Assembly (NCBI GenBank): GCA_015178975.1
Contig: WHVD01000083.1
Span: 1-64,000 of the forward strand
Direction of reading: 5' to 3'
Length of the DNA: 64,000 nucleotides
Source of the DNA: Hysterangium stoloniferum
Taxonomy: Eukaryota; Basidiomycota; Agaricomycetes; Hysterangiales; Hysterangiaceae
Shown here: piece after piece, positions 46,960 through 58,999 of the stretch
Layout: each line of letters begins with the position of its first letter
How positions within the stretch are numbered: position 1 is the stretch's first letter
Program-made: the position numbers and the translations under genes
Notes under the pieces: model-generated
Told to the model about the DNA's origin: nothing
Database searches by the model: none
The model's input: only the letters and a program-made list of their open reading frames with translations

Positions 46960-48212
46960 GGTGACTCACCATAGACTACCAACCACAGTATTCCTGAGAA
47001 GTCAATATCTTAGTGGATGAACGTTGACGCTATGACGCTGAAAGGAATTGTACCAAAAACCCCAAGTTTTGTTGGGTTGTTGTTCGGCCGTATCCATTTT
47101 ATATGAAATCTGAACGGACTCCCTAGCGCAAGAGGATAGATAAAGCCTATTGACAGAACGCGATTAAGGGGCGGTGCAGGCGTGACCTGGAAGCACTAGA
47201 CATGTAACTGCAAGATTTGAAATCGGCTTCGAAAGGCAACCTAACTGTCAGCTGACACCATTTATGAAAAGAAGATGAAGCTAAGGTCAGAACATGGTAG
47301 TGATTGCGACAATTGTCAAGCGACAGCTATGATTGAGCGTTGCAAGTAATACGATGAAGTGGAATCAGATCGTTCTATCAAACGTTAACATACCTAAAAC
47401 TATCACAAACGAGGATTAGCAAACCCTGAGTATTGTTGGTACCATCGGTTACGACGGGATTAAACTTCTTGTCAATTTCAAAGTGTGTACATAATGCAAC
47501 ACTGCTATTGGGACTGCCACCCATGCCGAAATGAAGGAAACCACGAAATATGAGAGCTTTAACAAAGCTCACATACCTTATGGTGTATATATTATGAGTG
47601 AAAAAAATTTCCCCCTTAACCGAGCCATCACCGATCAATTAGCTAAAGTCTATTGATAAATAAAACCGTTGTATGCGCTAGAATCCAGTAGAGCTTACGC
47701 ACCTATTAGAAGGGGTCAGAATAATTATTCCATCATAAAACATCCTAATCAGACCTGTTGATTCACTTCTGCCTGAGACAAACGTGGAACAAGTCGTTTG
47801 TTTGTGTTTCCTTTACTTCGAAGCTAAATAAGTAACACATACAATTATTCAAATTCCGTAATAATTCCCTGAAGAATACAATAAAGCCCTGAGAATACCC
47901 AGGATATCTCTTGCGAAAATAAGACAGTCATCTATACACGTATGACGTATGATAGCGGGCAAAGCAAGAAAGCAGACACGAAACGTCACATTCGTCACAG
48001 TATTTTACTTCCTACTAAATTTATCAGCACAATGTGGATGTCTGTGAAGGAAGTGAGAGTAAACAAAGAAAATTGATTGATAAATTAAAAATCAAACATA
48101 TTAGTTTTCTATACAGACCTGGCCTCTGGGTATGTGGGTCATGGAAAACAGGCTGAAGAATAAGATTGATTGATTCAAGCAATGATCGAATTTGAATATC
48201 ATTCTTATAAGT
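46960..48212. repeat. spacer of the DUF7923 array, duplicated at 50.4-51.5 kb
   Basis: Stretches such as tgaacgttga.gct..ac (47020), ttgtaccaaaa.cccc (47050) and gacacgaaa.gtcaca (47979) recur in order at 50470, 50500 and 51408. The last also recurs near 44440. No spacer gene is recognisable: the overlapping open frames (47378-47638, 50759-51073) are on opposite strands. Confidence 0.65.
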
Positions 48213-50361
48213 TCATTGCGACTTAAACTTGTTTGACAACCATCCACAGCAAATAATTCGCGAGTCACATGCATGTTCTGATTTTACTCTCAGCACACCT
48301 TGAATAAAATTATTGAACGTTGTGACAATAGAAACACATGTTGTCAATTGCTGGTAAATGTTACGTCCAGATGTTACTAACACAGTTGACACAATTAGTA
48401 TATCGGCCTTTCGGCGGATATCAATGGGTCAGGATGACAGTCCTACCAGAGATGTGTGCATATTTGCTAGGTGTGGTCAATAACTCACTTGAATACAGAC
48501 ATAATAAGAAAGGGAGCATACCTCCTCGAAACGGGCATTTACGACGTATGCCAGGACAGTCTGGAAATGGGCACACATGACCCATTGGACAGTCTTCTCC
48601 GAGTTCACAAGGTAGATCTCAAGCAAAATTAAAATAATTAAAATCCTGAGAATGCCACTCACTTTTCCTTGCCCAATTGCACGGCCTAAGCTTCGCCTCT
48701 TTCCGTAGAGCGTCTACTTCTTGTGGCTTTAAAATAAAGAAGTGTGCAAACTGGCAATCATCCTGTACACTCATGAACGTGAGTCTAGCTTTCGCGTGTC
48801 AACTGGGTCGCTTACTTCATCTTTACAATGTGCAAGATAAAAGTTGTAACAAGGTTTAGGTGCGTCTGATTTTGAAAGATGGTAACCAATCTAAAGCACC
48901 GTGAGATTATGACACTCACACTTTCATTCGTTCGATAAGTATCAGAAAAACAAGGCGGTTAAAGCTATGAAATATTTTTGGCGTACCGAAGGGGCACTAG
49001 ACAACCTCATTCTTCCAAACACTCCCCTGTTCGGGTACGCTGGACGCTCTAGGTCCATACTGTCATCGGAAAAATTGATATCCGTTCGAATATTCACGGG
49101 GGATGAAGTCGGGGAGATGGTCTTCCCAATGTCTACTGAAGCTTTTTGTGCCGGGAGTCGTTCTGACATGAAAAGTCTCTTGATTTTCAGCGTCGGAAGC
49201 CTCAGAGACTCTATTTTTCTAGTCATACATTCATACCCTTTAAGAAGTACGACCTTATCCAATAATCCTTTGTCTTGGAGATCAGTCAGTGTGACAACGT
49301 AGCCATTGTCGTGTGTTCCTAAGAATTTCAAATTCGTGGATAAATTCGTAGCAAGTAAATCGGCAAATAAAAAATTTTGTACCTCCAAAGAAGACCTTCC
49401 AAGTTTGCGAGGATTGTGCATAAAAAGAAAGATATTCTATGGATGAAAGCCATGATTGAGCAGTATAATGTGATCTTAACACAACAAACACAACCTTTTA
49501 TTTTGATGTCCGCAGCGTCCTTTCCGGGATGCACATCGGTCACTATAAGACGAGGATTCGCCTGGCTTAGTCCAACGATAAACCCCTCAAACTCGCCACT
49601 CGTACATATCCCACATCTCAGCAACGTGCCCCGCAGTCCTCGGGCGTTAAGGAAAATATGCACCCAAAGATCAACAGGTGACCCATCCTTCCAAGGCTCC
49701 TCTTTGCGACAATATGCGACGATACTATCTGTGAGTGCTTTGGCTGCTTCAATTCCGCCCTCAGGCCCACGTTTCACAAGTTCTGAACGGAAGATATTTC
49801 CGTCACCATCGATTAGCGCTAACGCCATAGAAAGCGAATTGTCCTGTCTCTGGGGCGTGTCATAGGTATGCATAAAAGTTAATTATAACCCAATGAATTA
49901 CCTTCGAGTGTTCAAGGTCTATGATTTGGGTTTGTAGTCTCTCTACCATCACCTTGAGATTGTTATTTGAGAGGATGTACGATTTTATTTCCTTGTCGGC
50001 TGCAAGTTTCGAATCCGCCCCTTGAGGTGTGTGTCGATGGTCATTAGTTGTAGATTTCATCCCTCTCGGATCATGCTGCGCCTATAAAGATAGGTTGGGG
50101 AATGAGTACGAGTCATATTGAAATAAACTTACACTACGCCGTTCAAGCGCACCAACTCTCTCTCTCAATTCTGCAATCGCCTTTAAGGAGCGGACAAGCG
50201 TCTTCGTACAATAAGAATGGGCCGTTTCACATGCCGTGAGTCTATCCTTTAGTGATGCCACCTCCTGTTCAAGGTTCTTCACCCGCTCCGCAAGGTTTCC
50301 AGGCATCACTGAAGATTAACATATAAAATGTATCGCTCTGAATAGCACCTGATTTTACCAT
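48213..50361 (-). CDS. DUF7923 / CCCH zinc-finger protein, copy C (intact)
   Basis: Exons: 50361-50349 (13 nt), 50308-50133, 50081-49902, 49843-49495, 49436-49383, 49318-48987, 48890-48816, 48762-48663 and 48617-48522, plus an uncertain last exon ending near 48213. The first nine are in phase throughout (1375 nt, 458 residues). Residues 5-120 form coiled coils. The DUF7923 core runs about 124-330 (LALIDGDGN, LWVHIFLNARGLRG, VTDVHPGKDAADIKIK, FFGGTHDNGYV). Two CCCH-type fingers follow: PCYNFYLAHC..DDCQFAH, then PCNWARK..PCELGEDCPMGH, with a trailing Cys-rich CPFPDCPGIRRKCPF. I recognise this as the family common in Agaricomycetes; its role is unknown and RNA binding is inferred from the fingers. 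It is the only copy of the array open from ATG through both fingers. Confidence 0.82.
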
Positions 50362-51967
50362 TGGCTTTGGGTGCGACGCCGCTTTGCGCACATTCATAAA
50401 TTCTCACTATTGGCATTCGCGTGATCACTTACCACAGACCACCAAATACAGTGTCCCTAAGAGTTTGGTGAATGAACGTTGATGCTACAACGAAAAACAA
50501 TTGTACCAAAACCCCCGAGTTCTGTTGGGTTGCAGTCCGATCACATCCATTGCATATGAAGCCTGAGTATACGAGGATGAAGGTCACTAACGGGATGGGA
50601 ATGAGGCGGCACAGGCGTGACGGTACCCGGGACCAGATATTATCAAACTGTAAGAATTTGCAATTGGCTTTGAAAGGAAAGATCTACAACCTTAAAGTCA
50701 GTCGTCACTATTGATGTGAATCTGTGTACAGATATGGCCACAAGGTCGGAATATCGCAGTGATTGCGATAATAGTCAACCGAGGGCCACGATTGAGCGTT
50801 GCGAGTAATACGATGAAGTGGAACCAAATCATACAATCGACCTTCAAGAAACTCTGGCATCCTATACCTAAACGAGGGTTTACCATATCCCGAATATTCT
50901 CACTAGCGTCGGTTACAGCAGATCAAGCTTCTGTGTCAATTTCAAGTGGAATACCCTCTGTTGTAACTGTCGGCAATGACGACTCAAGTCCCCTTGACGA
51001 GATTAAAGAAATGACATTTGAGAGCTTCAAAAGAGCTCGCATATGCTCTCATGGATGTATTATGGATGGATAGTTCACCTTTTCTCCCAAACAGAGCCAT
51101 CATCGGCCATTTAACAAATGTCTATTAGAAATAAATAAAATTGTTACATCAAATCCAGTAGAGTTTACGCGCCTATTAGAAGGAACCGAAGGGTCGCGTC
51201 ATTAAAGATCTTATCAAAAAACCTATTTGTTGGTCAACGTCTGGAACATAACGCTAATTTGTGTTTCCCTTACCCTTGGAAGATTAATATAATATGTGGC
51301 GCATAGATCCACTGATGGGAATATTTTCCCAGAATAATTAACATGACTTCTGACGTATCTTTCGAGGAAATAGCAGCGTGTGTGAGAAGGTTGAAATCAA
51401 GTAATCGACACGAAATGTCACATTCGTCACAACGACTTGAGATAAGTTTCAAACACATGTCAAGCATAAAAGTGATCACATTGCTTGCACTGCACTGACG
51501 TGACGGTCGAAGATGTCTGCTACCCTAGTTTACTTAGGCTTATATCATCGATTCTCAGAATAGTATGCCCATATTCATTATTGGTAAAATAAATTGCATC
51601 AGAAATATTGTATATAGCCATTGATTTCTAGTATTATCTGAGAAATTTTTAGATGAGGATGAATTTTCCATCCGAGTCTCGGCATACGTATACATACTGC
51701 GGAAAGCTCACCGAAAACATTTAAAATAATTTTCCCTTGCCATGCTTTCCATGGGATTTATATGAAGCTTTCAGATCATATTCCACATGTATTCCGAGTT
51801 TGGACACCTCTTAAAGCTGTGCTCGCTGACGATTTAATATATTGATGCTGGAAGTGTAGGAAATGCAGTATTGTCTTTTAATTATCTTCCCTATACAATG
51901 CTACAAAAATCAAGGCACTATTCGAGGGCAAATTAAAAAAAAATTAAAAGCAGGAATTGGCGGGTGA

Positions 51968-52352
51968 CACTAGAGACACCCCAAGGTTTTTGGAGTTCGA
52001 GAACCTTCCGAAAATCTTAATATTTATCCAATTTTTCAAAACATTTTTTTAAAACATTTTTTTAACTGGCAAAGTGTTTGAAATTTAAAAATTTTACTAG
52101 GTTTTTTCAAGGTGGAAAATTATGTCTGAAATCCCTAAAGATCTGCATCAAGAACTCTGAGGAAATATCATCAGTCAGAGTTTCCTGTTACAAATTTTGA
52201 AGGTTTTCAGATATGATTTTCCACTTTGGAAAATCCTCCTAAAACTTAAAGTTTTTAAACAGTTAATCAGTTCAAAAAAATCTTAGGAATTCTGGCCAAA
52301 TATTAAGATTTTCGCAACATTTTCAAACTCCAAAAACCTTGGGGTTGTGACC
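51968..52352. mobile_element. foldback MITE with arms of about 180 bp
   Basis: The left arm starts caccccaaggtttttggag (51978) and the right arm ends ctccaaaaaccttggggttg (about 52350). The two arms are inverted copies along nearly their whole length around a short centre near 52155. The element is AT-rich and codes for nothing. The flanks hint at a short target duplication but are not conclusive. Confidence 0.8.
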
Positions 52353-52472
52353 AATTGATTTGTTGCGCGTGGTTACCGGAGTTACATCATAACAATATCA
52401 ATGCAATTGAGACCTTTCTTAGGTTCACATGCCGTCACAATCCATTTTATCTTGCCCTCCCAGATACCTTTC

Positions 52473-53443
52473 ATGGAAAGAAACCGCAATTACCAGCCAG
52501 CGTATCTACCCCACCCATCCGCGGTCCCTAATCCTTACCTGCCTTACCAACCAGTCCAGAAACCCGTTACGACATGGTTGATGCCAAGACTGTCACTAAA
52601 GATTGACGATTTATCCGACCCCGCTATTGAGATTCTCTTGACCCATGTCAAGCCATATGAAGCCATGCGAAATGCCGTCATTCAAGTTTTGGAGAGCTTG
52701 TATACCATAGAGACCCAACCGAGGAAGTGGGTTGACCTTCAATATATAGGCAGCATGTCGAGAAGATAATTTACTACGCAATAGTGTAGCTTCCATTACC
52801 CTCATCTTGAGAGACTTCGCTGGTGCCGCACATGCAATCGGCAACGCTGCAAATAATGCAGACAAAGAAATCCATTTTTCGACCAGACACATTCAAGGTA
52901 CATTTCAATATTTTATGACGAACTATGGCATGTTAAATTTATTGTAGCATCTATAAGCCGGGCACAGCAGGAAATTCTCGGCGTCCTGACCCACGAAATG
53001 GTTCATTGTTTCCAGTATGATGCGCAGGGAACATGCCCTGCCGGTCTAGTGGAGGGAATTGCTGGTAATTTTTAGAGCCCTCTTAAACCCTCGATATTAT
53101 TGTAAAATAACTCCTTGCGATCGCTAGACTTTGTTCGTCTTCGATCTGGGCTCAATCCACCGCACTGGACACACTCTCGACCTTCCGGTAGTGATAAATG
53201 GGATGACGGATACGCAAAGACCGCATGGTTTCTAGATTGGGTAGAGGTAAATGAGACAATTTTATGCCGTTGATAATGGCTAATTCCCAGTCTTACCATC
53301 TTCAGCAAGTTCACGGTGTCGGAGTTGTCCGTGCGATCAATGAAGGCATGCGGAAGAGCAAGTACGAAAATGGACAAGTTTGGCGAGATGTTACAGGACG
53401 GAGTGTCGATGACCTATGGGTCGCATACAAAAGCAGTTTTTAG
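52473..53443 (+). CDS. basic secretory protein (BSP) family, metallopeptidase-like
   Basis: Five exons: 52473-52726, 52785-52897, 52948-53064, 53128-53246 and 53306-53443. They give 246 residues with all phases consistent. The zincin-like motif HEMVHCFQ (exon 3) follows TLILRDFAGAAHAIG and precedes LVEGIADFVRLRSG, as in the plant/bacterial/fungal BSP family (Pfam BSP). A C-terminal tail YKSSF closes it. An in-frame ATG at 52401 is also possible. Neither start gives a clear signal peptide, unlike the plant proteins, so a cytoplasmic or unconventionally exported protein is possible. BSP members are thought to be peptidases, and the His/Glu pair of the motif is kept here. Confidence 0.86.
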
Positions 53444-54987
53444 TGGAGTTTGCGACACTGCTTCAACTTTTGACGACACTTCGAATTAATTTATTGTCAG
53501 CATATTCTACATCATATTTGAGCATCTGGAATTTGGGAACGGTTTGACAACGTGCACCAGAACAAGACAATGCGGACCCCTCTGAAGCAGAAGCACAATC
53601 ACGTATATGTTATAACTGTACTGTCATGTATGAGTCAAACAGCTGTCTCACAGCATTCCCCACCATCTTATATGCAACTACCACCCTCGATTATCTCTCT
53701 GGGATGGAAGCCATTTAATTATCCGACAGGTACACCGTGCGGGATTTCGTTGTCCTCCCTGTAGACAAATACTATACTCCTGCCCCTCGGCTAGAGTTTG
53801 GAGATGACAAGGTGTTATATCAACTAGCCATTGCTTTTTGACAAGGCCGGCTCTGTCTCTGGGATCCCGGACTGTTTGAAGCTTAAAGAAGAGCTCAGAT
53901 CCGTTCGAGTTGAACATGCAGCCCACAGTCCTAGAAGATGGCACTGAGACGATCCAAGTAAAATAAAATAAATCCGAAACAATCCAACGGGTCCTCGCCG
54001 GAACAGCTCTCACTGATTTCAAAAGACGTCGTAGATGATGGGTACAGAATAGTATCCGGTTCAATCTGTCGATACCACAGCCGCCGTTGCATCTTCTGAA
54101 GAGCCCAGTGAGATTAATCCCTTTAGGTCATCTCACTGAAACTTGCGAGCGACGCGGTGTATCGTAGCCATACTCAATAATCCGAAAGATACCCCAAGAT
54201 CGCCCCGCAAACGGCGAGTGAATTCGCAACCGAATGCTTCGAAAGCCACCTTAGTTTCCTTTTGGAGCCTTTACTCAATATTTTTGGTGTGCCGAATTCT
54301 GATATAATAGAAACGTCAGCTCTTCAACATTAACAAGAATGGTCAAGATATTTCAGAATTAACTTCAGCATCTGTTGGAGCTCCGAAACGTTATATTTCC
54401 CTAAAATCAGGAATGTAGACATAACTTTGAGATAAACTTACGTTCGTTCCCGAGACCCCCGAGACCAATCGATGGGGAATGGAATGAATGTCCGGCTCGG
54501 AAATCCGTGTCTGAACCGTTGAGGCCGTTGAGGGCATTTAGGGAACTGGCGAGAAATCGATTGGAAACCTACGGGCTTTCCACTTGAACTATTGCAACAT
54601 TTGCATGCGGTTCAACTTTTTGTTAATATATTATCTAACACCAAAGATCCAAAGATCGACGGGTCCAAAGACAGCCAATTCATTCTTTCAAGCCTCTCAA
54701 TGAACGCACACCATTTTTTTGGCGTGGGCCGCATAAATGAGGGAAGCGGTCAAAGTTTACCACTCAACTGGGGTACTTTCGGAGGAAGACATAAAATTCC
54801 AAAATTGCCACTTTATGATCAAACGAAACAGCTTTTTGGAACCTTCGCTACATACAAAGTATCAATATACAATGTCTAGTCATTAACTACAATTTTATGA
54901 TGTAGGGTTAACACCTGCCATCTATGGAATACGAACCGAGAAACACCGCCAGTACAAGGACATCCATCGCAACATACCGAGCGGGCC
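53444..54987. other. intergenic, no gene recognised
   Basis: Short open frames (53552-53764, 53678-54064 minus, 54592-54879) show no known motif. The DNA includes the 3' ends of the convergent BSP and methyltransferase genes. Confidence 0.45.
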
Positions 54988-57225
54988 CTACCCGCTCATC
55001 CTCCGGTCCTTGAAGCCCAAGAACCCCCGGAAGCTCCTCGAACACTGCGGCTGCGCGCCCGTCCGCCCTTCCGCCTCCGCCTCCTGCCTCGCAGCCAGCT
55101 TAATCGCCATCTCCAGCTCCTCCTCCCTCTGCCTCTCATACTTCGTCAGCGGCGCCGGGATCGGCCTCGTCAACTCCAGATCCCTTTCCATCACATCCGC
55201 CAGCGCCGTGCGATACCGCATGTCCCGCTCAAAGTGTACCAAGTACTCCTCGAACCGCGCACGCGCGTGGTGCTCATCAAATGCGAGGCGGCGGTGATTG
55301 TCCACCGCTTTTGACGACGCGACCTCGTCGCCCTCATCATCCCATCCCAGCCCGTGGAGCAGGTCCTTGCCCCCATCACGTCGCTGGATTAAGCGCCGAT
55401 GTAGTTCTGTCCACATCGCTTCTTTGCATCCGATAATACGCTGGTATGTTCCGTTCAGGTGCAATGCGAGGTTGCGTTCGTTCAAATTCGTCGTGATGGG
55501 CTTGCGTAATGACACGGGCACCGTCAAGAGCGGGGGCTTGAATGCTGGCTTGAAGTGCCCGAAGACGGCCGTGTGGGGCTTCATCCGGACGGTATCTTGG
55601 TCGAGTGATGATGCCGATTCAGACGCAGGCGGCGTCGGTTGCTGTCGTGGTTCATCGTCCGAGTCGATGGTCGAAACGGACGATTGGGAGCTGTGTGACT
55701 CCGGGCGTGGACGCGTGGTGCTGTCCGAGGCTATATGGCGGAGACGGCGGCGAGACAGCGGGGGCGGCGGGAAGGGAAACTCCTGAGTAGGTGTTAGCTG
55801 AACGTTCCGGAAGTGGATGTTCACGTGGTGTGGAACGATGGCTACGACGAAATATGGTTTAGAGGGACGATTTACATTACTCAATCCGCTTACAGGTGGG
55901 ACGAGTATTGATCATACGAGATTCAAAGACGCCAAAAAATAATGATTCGAGAAGCGCATGACTATGTTTTGGAGATGACGCGTCATCGACAGGTGAAGGT
56001 GGTGCTGATAAGGAGAGTGAGGGGCGCGGGTACGGCGCAGACGGCCGAGCTTGCTTCCCTTTCAAGGTGTACGAGCGAGGAAGAGTCGGAAAGATAATAT
56101 CTATAACTAGTTGCAGTTATGGTATACCAAGAAGTAGCCATAAACACGAACCTTCTTCAGCTAGCTCTGCGACTCCACCTGGTCTAAGGACACGAACGAT
56201 TTCCTTGCATCATAAATCAGTCCAGCATTCTAGCGATGATAGCTTTGACGAACTTCTAGTAAGCCATCCCACTTGTACGAAGATCAGCGCGAGCAGAACC
56301 GAGGTACAACGGTCACGTACTTCCGCTTCAGGAACGCCCCAGTTGAGTCGGTATGCATGCACATGGTCGAATGTGTTATCTTCAAATGGCAATCTATCTT
56401 TCAGACTATTCATAGGATTTGTTAAGAGGTCTGACAGGTTATGGACAGCATCCCACACACAAGTCACCGTGCACCCATTGAATACGCTGAGCAAGTTGTG
56501 GAGGTAGTAACCCGAGGTCTGGTTGGATGTTGGCAATATCAAACCCAATCTACAAAGCCCAGTTAGAATATGACCGTAGGGTATGTCCTTCTGCAGCGTA
56601 CAAAGCGGCATTCCTGATAAATATGGTGATGGTCAGTTTTTGAGTTGACTTGAAAATGGCATAAATGACGACGACATACCTTCCATTCCTTCGCGGCATC
56701 CAATATCCAAGCTAAACATGGGCTGTGTTAAGCTAAGTTGAGTGTATTATGAAGATCATACCTCCTGTCTGCGACGAATCAACTGGGAGGTAGTGACGAC
56801 ACGAATGAATAAAAACTCACGCCGCAACCCAAGTCTAATGATAGCGATGGAGGACGATCTCCAAAGTCCATCCAAGAAACACACTTTCGGGCCTGCATCA
56901 GGAATACGTGATCCAAAACGTCTCTAAAACAGAACAGTCAAGAAACACGCAACCATCATTGACGCGATACGCACAAGCTAACAAACTGCCGGTCATAACT
57001 AAGTGGATATGGCGCCGTCTCCAATAGTGGTGGCTTCATTTCATGCGCCTTCGTCTCGACCTTAGATGGCTGGGAATATTTCCTGGATCGCATGGTTAAT
57101 GCCGCCATGGATGCACCTGGGTCGGGGCCAATGAGTGCGCTGGCTGAAAGCTCAAAAGCACTGGCGAGGCTGAAGCTTGTTCGTGACTTGATGGAGCTTG
57201 ATCCGGCAGGGTTATTTGGCATCAT
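54988..57225 (-). CDS. SAM-dependent methyltransferase-domain protein, 551 residues
   Basis: Eleven exons: 57225-56987, 56923-56821, 56768-56762 (7 nt), 56711-56680, 56613-56602 (12 nt), 56549-56461, 56405-56321, 56271-56254 (18 nt), 56203-56152, 56058-55894 and 55841-54988. They total 1656 nt. The join of exons 2-4 builds motif I as LDLGCGTGAWILDAAKEW. Exon 6 gives GFDIANIQPDL, exon 7 LPFEDNTFDHVH and exon 9 VLRPGGVAELAEE. The long last exon (285 residues) has HFKPAFKPPLLTVPVSLRK and an Arg/Glu-rich C-terminus. The whole layout matches a family I know from Agaricomycete genomes as uncharacterised methyltransferases. The substrate is unknown. It appears intact. Confidence 0.87.
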
Positions 57226-57299
57226 TAGGGAGAGGCTCGTTCGCTTCGGATGTGGGAGAGATTGTGACGTGCGCGTAAGTACCAATACAGAACCAGCCA

Positions 57300-57710
57300 A
57301 GCTCTAGGCTGTGTCCACAGATTGCTTGTATAGATATAGAATGTTTCGATATAGTGCCCCTTTGGCTTTAGTCTCTAAACCAAGAGGGCAAACAAAGCAT
57401 CTGAACAGGCATTCAAATGCGGTTAGATTGGCGCCTCTGCCGGTGCTTAGGCTAGTTTAACCTAATCAATAAACGATTCATTTGATGGCTAACCGATACC
57501 CGAATGGTTCAGGGATATAAGTGTTGGTTGAAGCATTCTTCGCAGAGGGCAACAAAACAGGGAACCTTCAGTGGAGAGACAAATCTCAAAGCTCTTAGCT
57601 TACGTGATATACATGTCGCTTGAGTAATGCCTTGCAGTGTGACCAACATAATATTGGATTCGAGGTACAAGGTAACAAGCTAGCCCGCAAGCTAATCTAT
57701 GTAAAATAAG
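57300..57710. other. intergenic between methyltransferase and terpene synthase
   Basis: It is AT-rich, with no gene seen. It holds the upstream region of the methyltransferase gene and the 3' region of the terpene synthase gene. Confidence 0.45.
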
Positions 57711-58997
57711 CTAATTCATGTCTTCTAACTTCCCCGCACCAGGGTTATACTTTGGCAACCAAGTCACCATCTGATTCTCGTGTACGTCTTTTCCTCCCGA
57801 TCCGAAGTAGCGACCAATTTCAAAGGACCAATGGTAGTTTCCCGTTGCCCAATGAGCGAGTCCTTCAATATATTTCCTTACGTTGAGGTCGATTGCAGGA
57901 TCCCACAGCGGCAGGTCATTCCATCGCTGAAAAAATCGCGTACTGCATGCTCGATGCATCTCCGCCGCCTTTTCCATTGCTTGTTCGACAGAGCAATTGT
58001 CGTGATGCATGAGGACTGTTATTGTGTTACAAGGGATTTCCGCTGCCGCTTGTTCTTTATTGTAAGAATACAGGTCCTAGCGATATAAGCCATCAGGTCA
58101 GTTCTCTCTGAATATGTCCAGAGGCGATGAATAACGAACATTATCCAATATGACCATATCGGCTGCAAGGCGAGAAAGCTCGACTACCACTGAATCAAAA
58201 AATACTTCATCCGGCAAGTCGAACGCTAATTGTATCATAGGAAAGCAAGTGTGAATACCGGAACATTCGCGGCGGAGAGTGAAAAAGTCATCAATGCTAC
58301 GAATGTTCTTATTTTGTCGATCATGGACCTCTTGTACTGTGGCTTCAACATAGTTTGAAGCCATCTGGACGAAGCGATATTGGGAAGTGACGCTTGCGGT
58401 CTTAACGGCTCTTGCCCAAAATCTTCAATTGCTAGCGTCAGGAGCTGTGTTGCAAACGAATTTAAAAACTCACTGTTGTGTCACAGCACCTAATAATATC
58501 TCTCCAACAGGGCGCGGCATATTCGGGTTCCGGAGGGCGTCCACGACAATATTGGCAGATTCTCGAGCAAGCGATGCATCTACATGGTCGGTATACTCAT
58601 CAAATATAAGAAACACCGTCATCATATCAGAAGCCGTCCGGAGGTGTTCTAGTGTTCTCTGAGTGATTCATACCACAATATTAATAATAGTCACCTTTGG
58701 AGAGGTTAGGAAAAGTAAGGGAGGCTAGAAGACCTGGAAGGTTGTCAGCAATGGTCATGTTCATAGGCGATGTAAGATCCACTGAACTGGGGTCACCGCG
58801 GTCACGAGCTCTAAAAAAATGTAATCAGTGAGGATGTCTCTTACTATAAGAATAATTCCTTGCTGCTGAAGCCTCTTGTCAAATCCGCGAAAAGTCGAGA
58901 TCCAAGTGTGTGTGGCTATCTTCACTTCTTCGTGGTGAGGATTTATTTCGCGATTCCACGGCCACTCATCGTTGAAGGTTCTAGGGAGACGAAACAT
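57711..58997 (-). CDS. class I terpene synthase (basidiomycete sesqui-/diterpene type)
   Basis: The start is at 58997 (MFRLPRTFNDEWPWNREINP). The first metal-binding motif is DEYTD (about 58605), preceded by MMTVFLIF and followed by DASLARESANIVVDALRNP. FWARAVKTA and YVEATVQEVHDRQ..I follow. The NSE motif is assembled by splicing: ...ILDN at 58140 joins DLYSYNKEQ at about 58075, giving N-D-L-Y-S-Y-N-K-E. The conserved WATGNYHWSFEIGRYF stands near the end. These enzymes ionise a prenyl diphosphate with Mg2+ and cyclise it. Most introns are GT..AG. The first seems to need a GC donor (CA|GCAAGG near 58865) to keep frame. The gene is divergent from the GGPP synthase at 60291. The product cannot be predicted. 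Confidence 0.88.
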
Positions 58998-58999
58998 CG

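Noticed and set aside
50759..51073. 104-codon plus-strand frame in the DUF7923 array spacer
   Set aside because: The homologous spacer at 47.4 kb is open on the other strand instead, so neither frame is conserved.
54592..54879. 95-codon plus-strand frame between BSP and methyltransferase genes
   Set aside because: No recognisable domain and no flanking exons. Not distinguishable from chance.
55298..55786. 162-codon plus-strand frame
   Set aside because: It is antisense to the long last exon of the methyltransferase gene, which is supported by phase and conservation.
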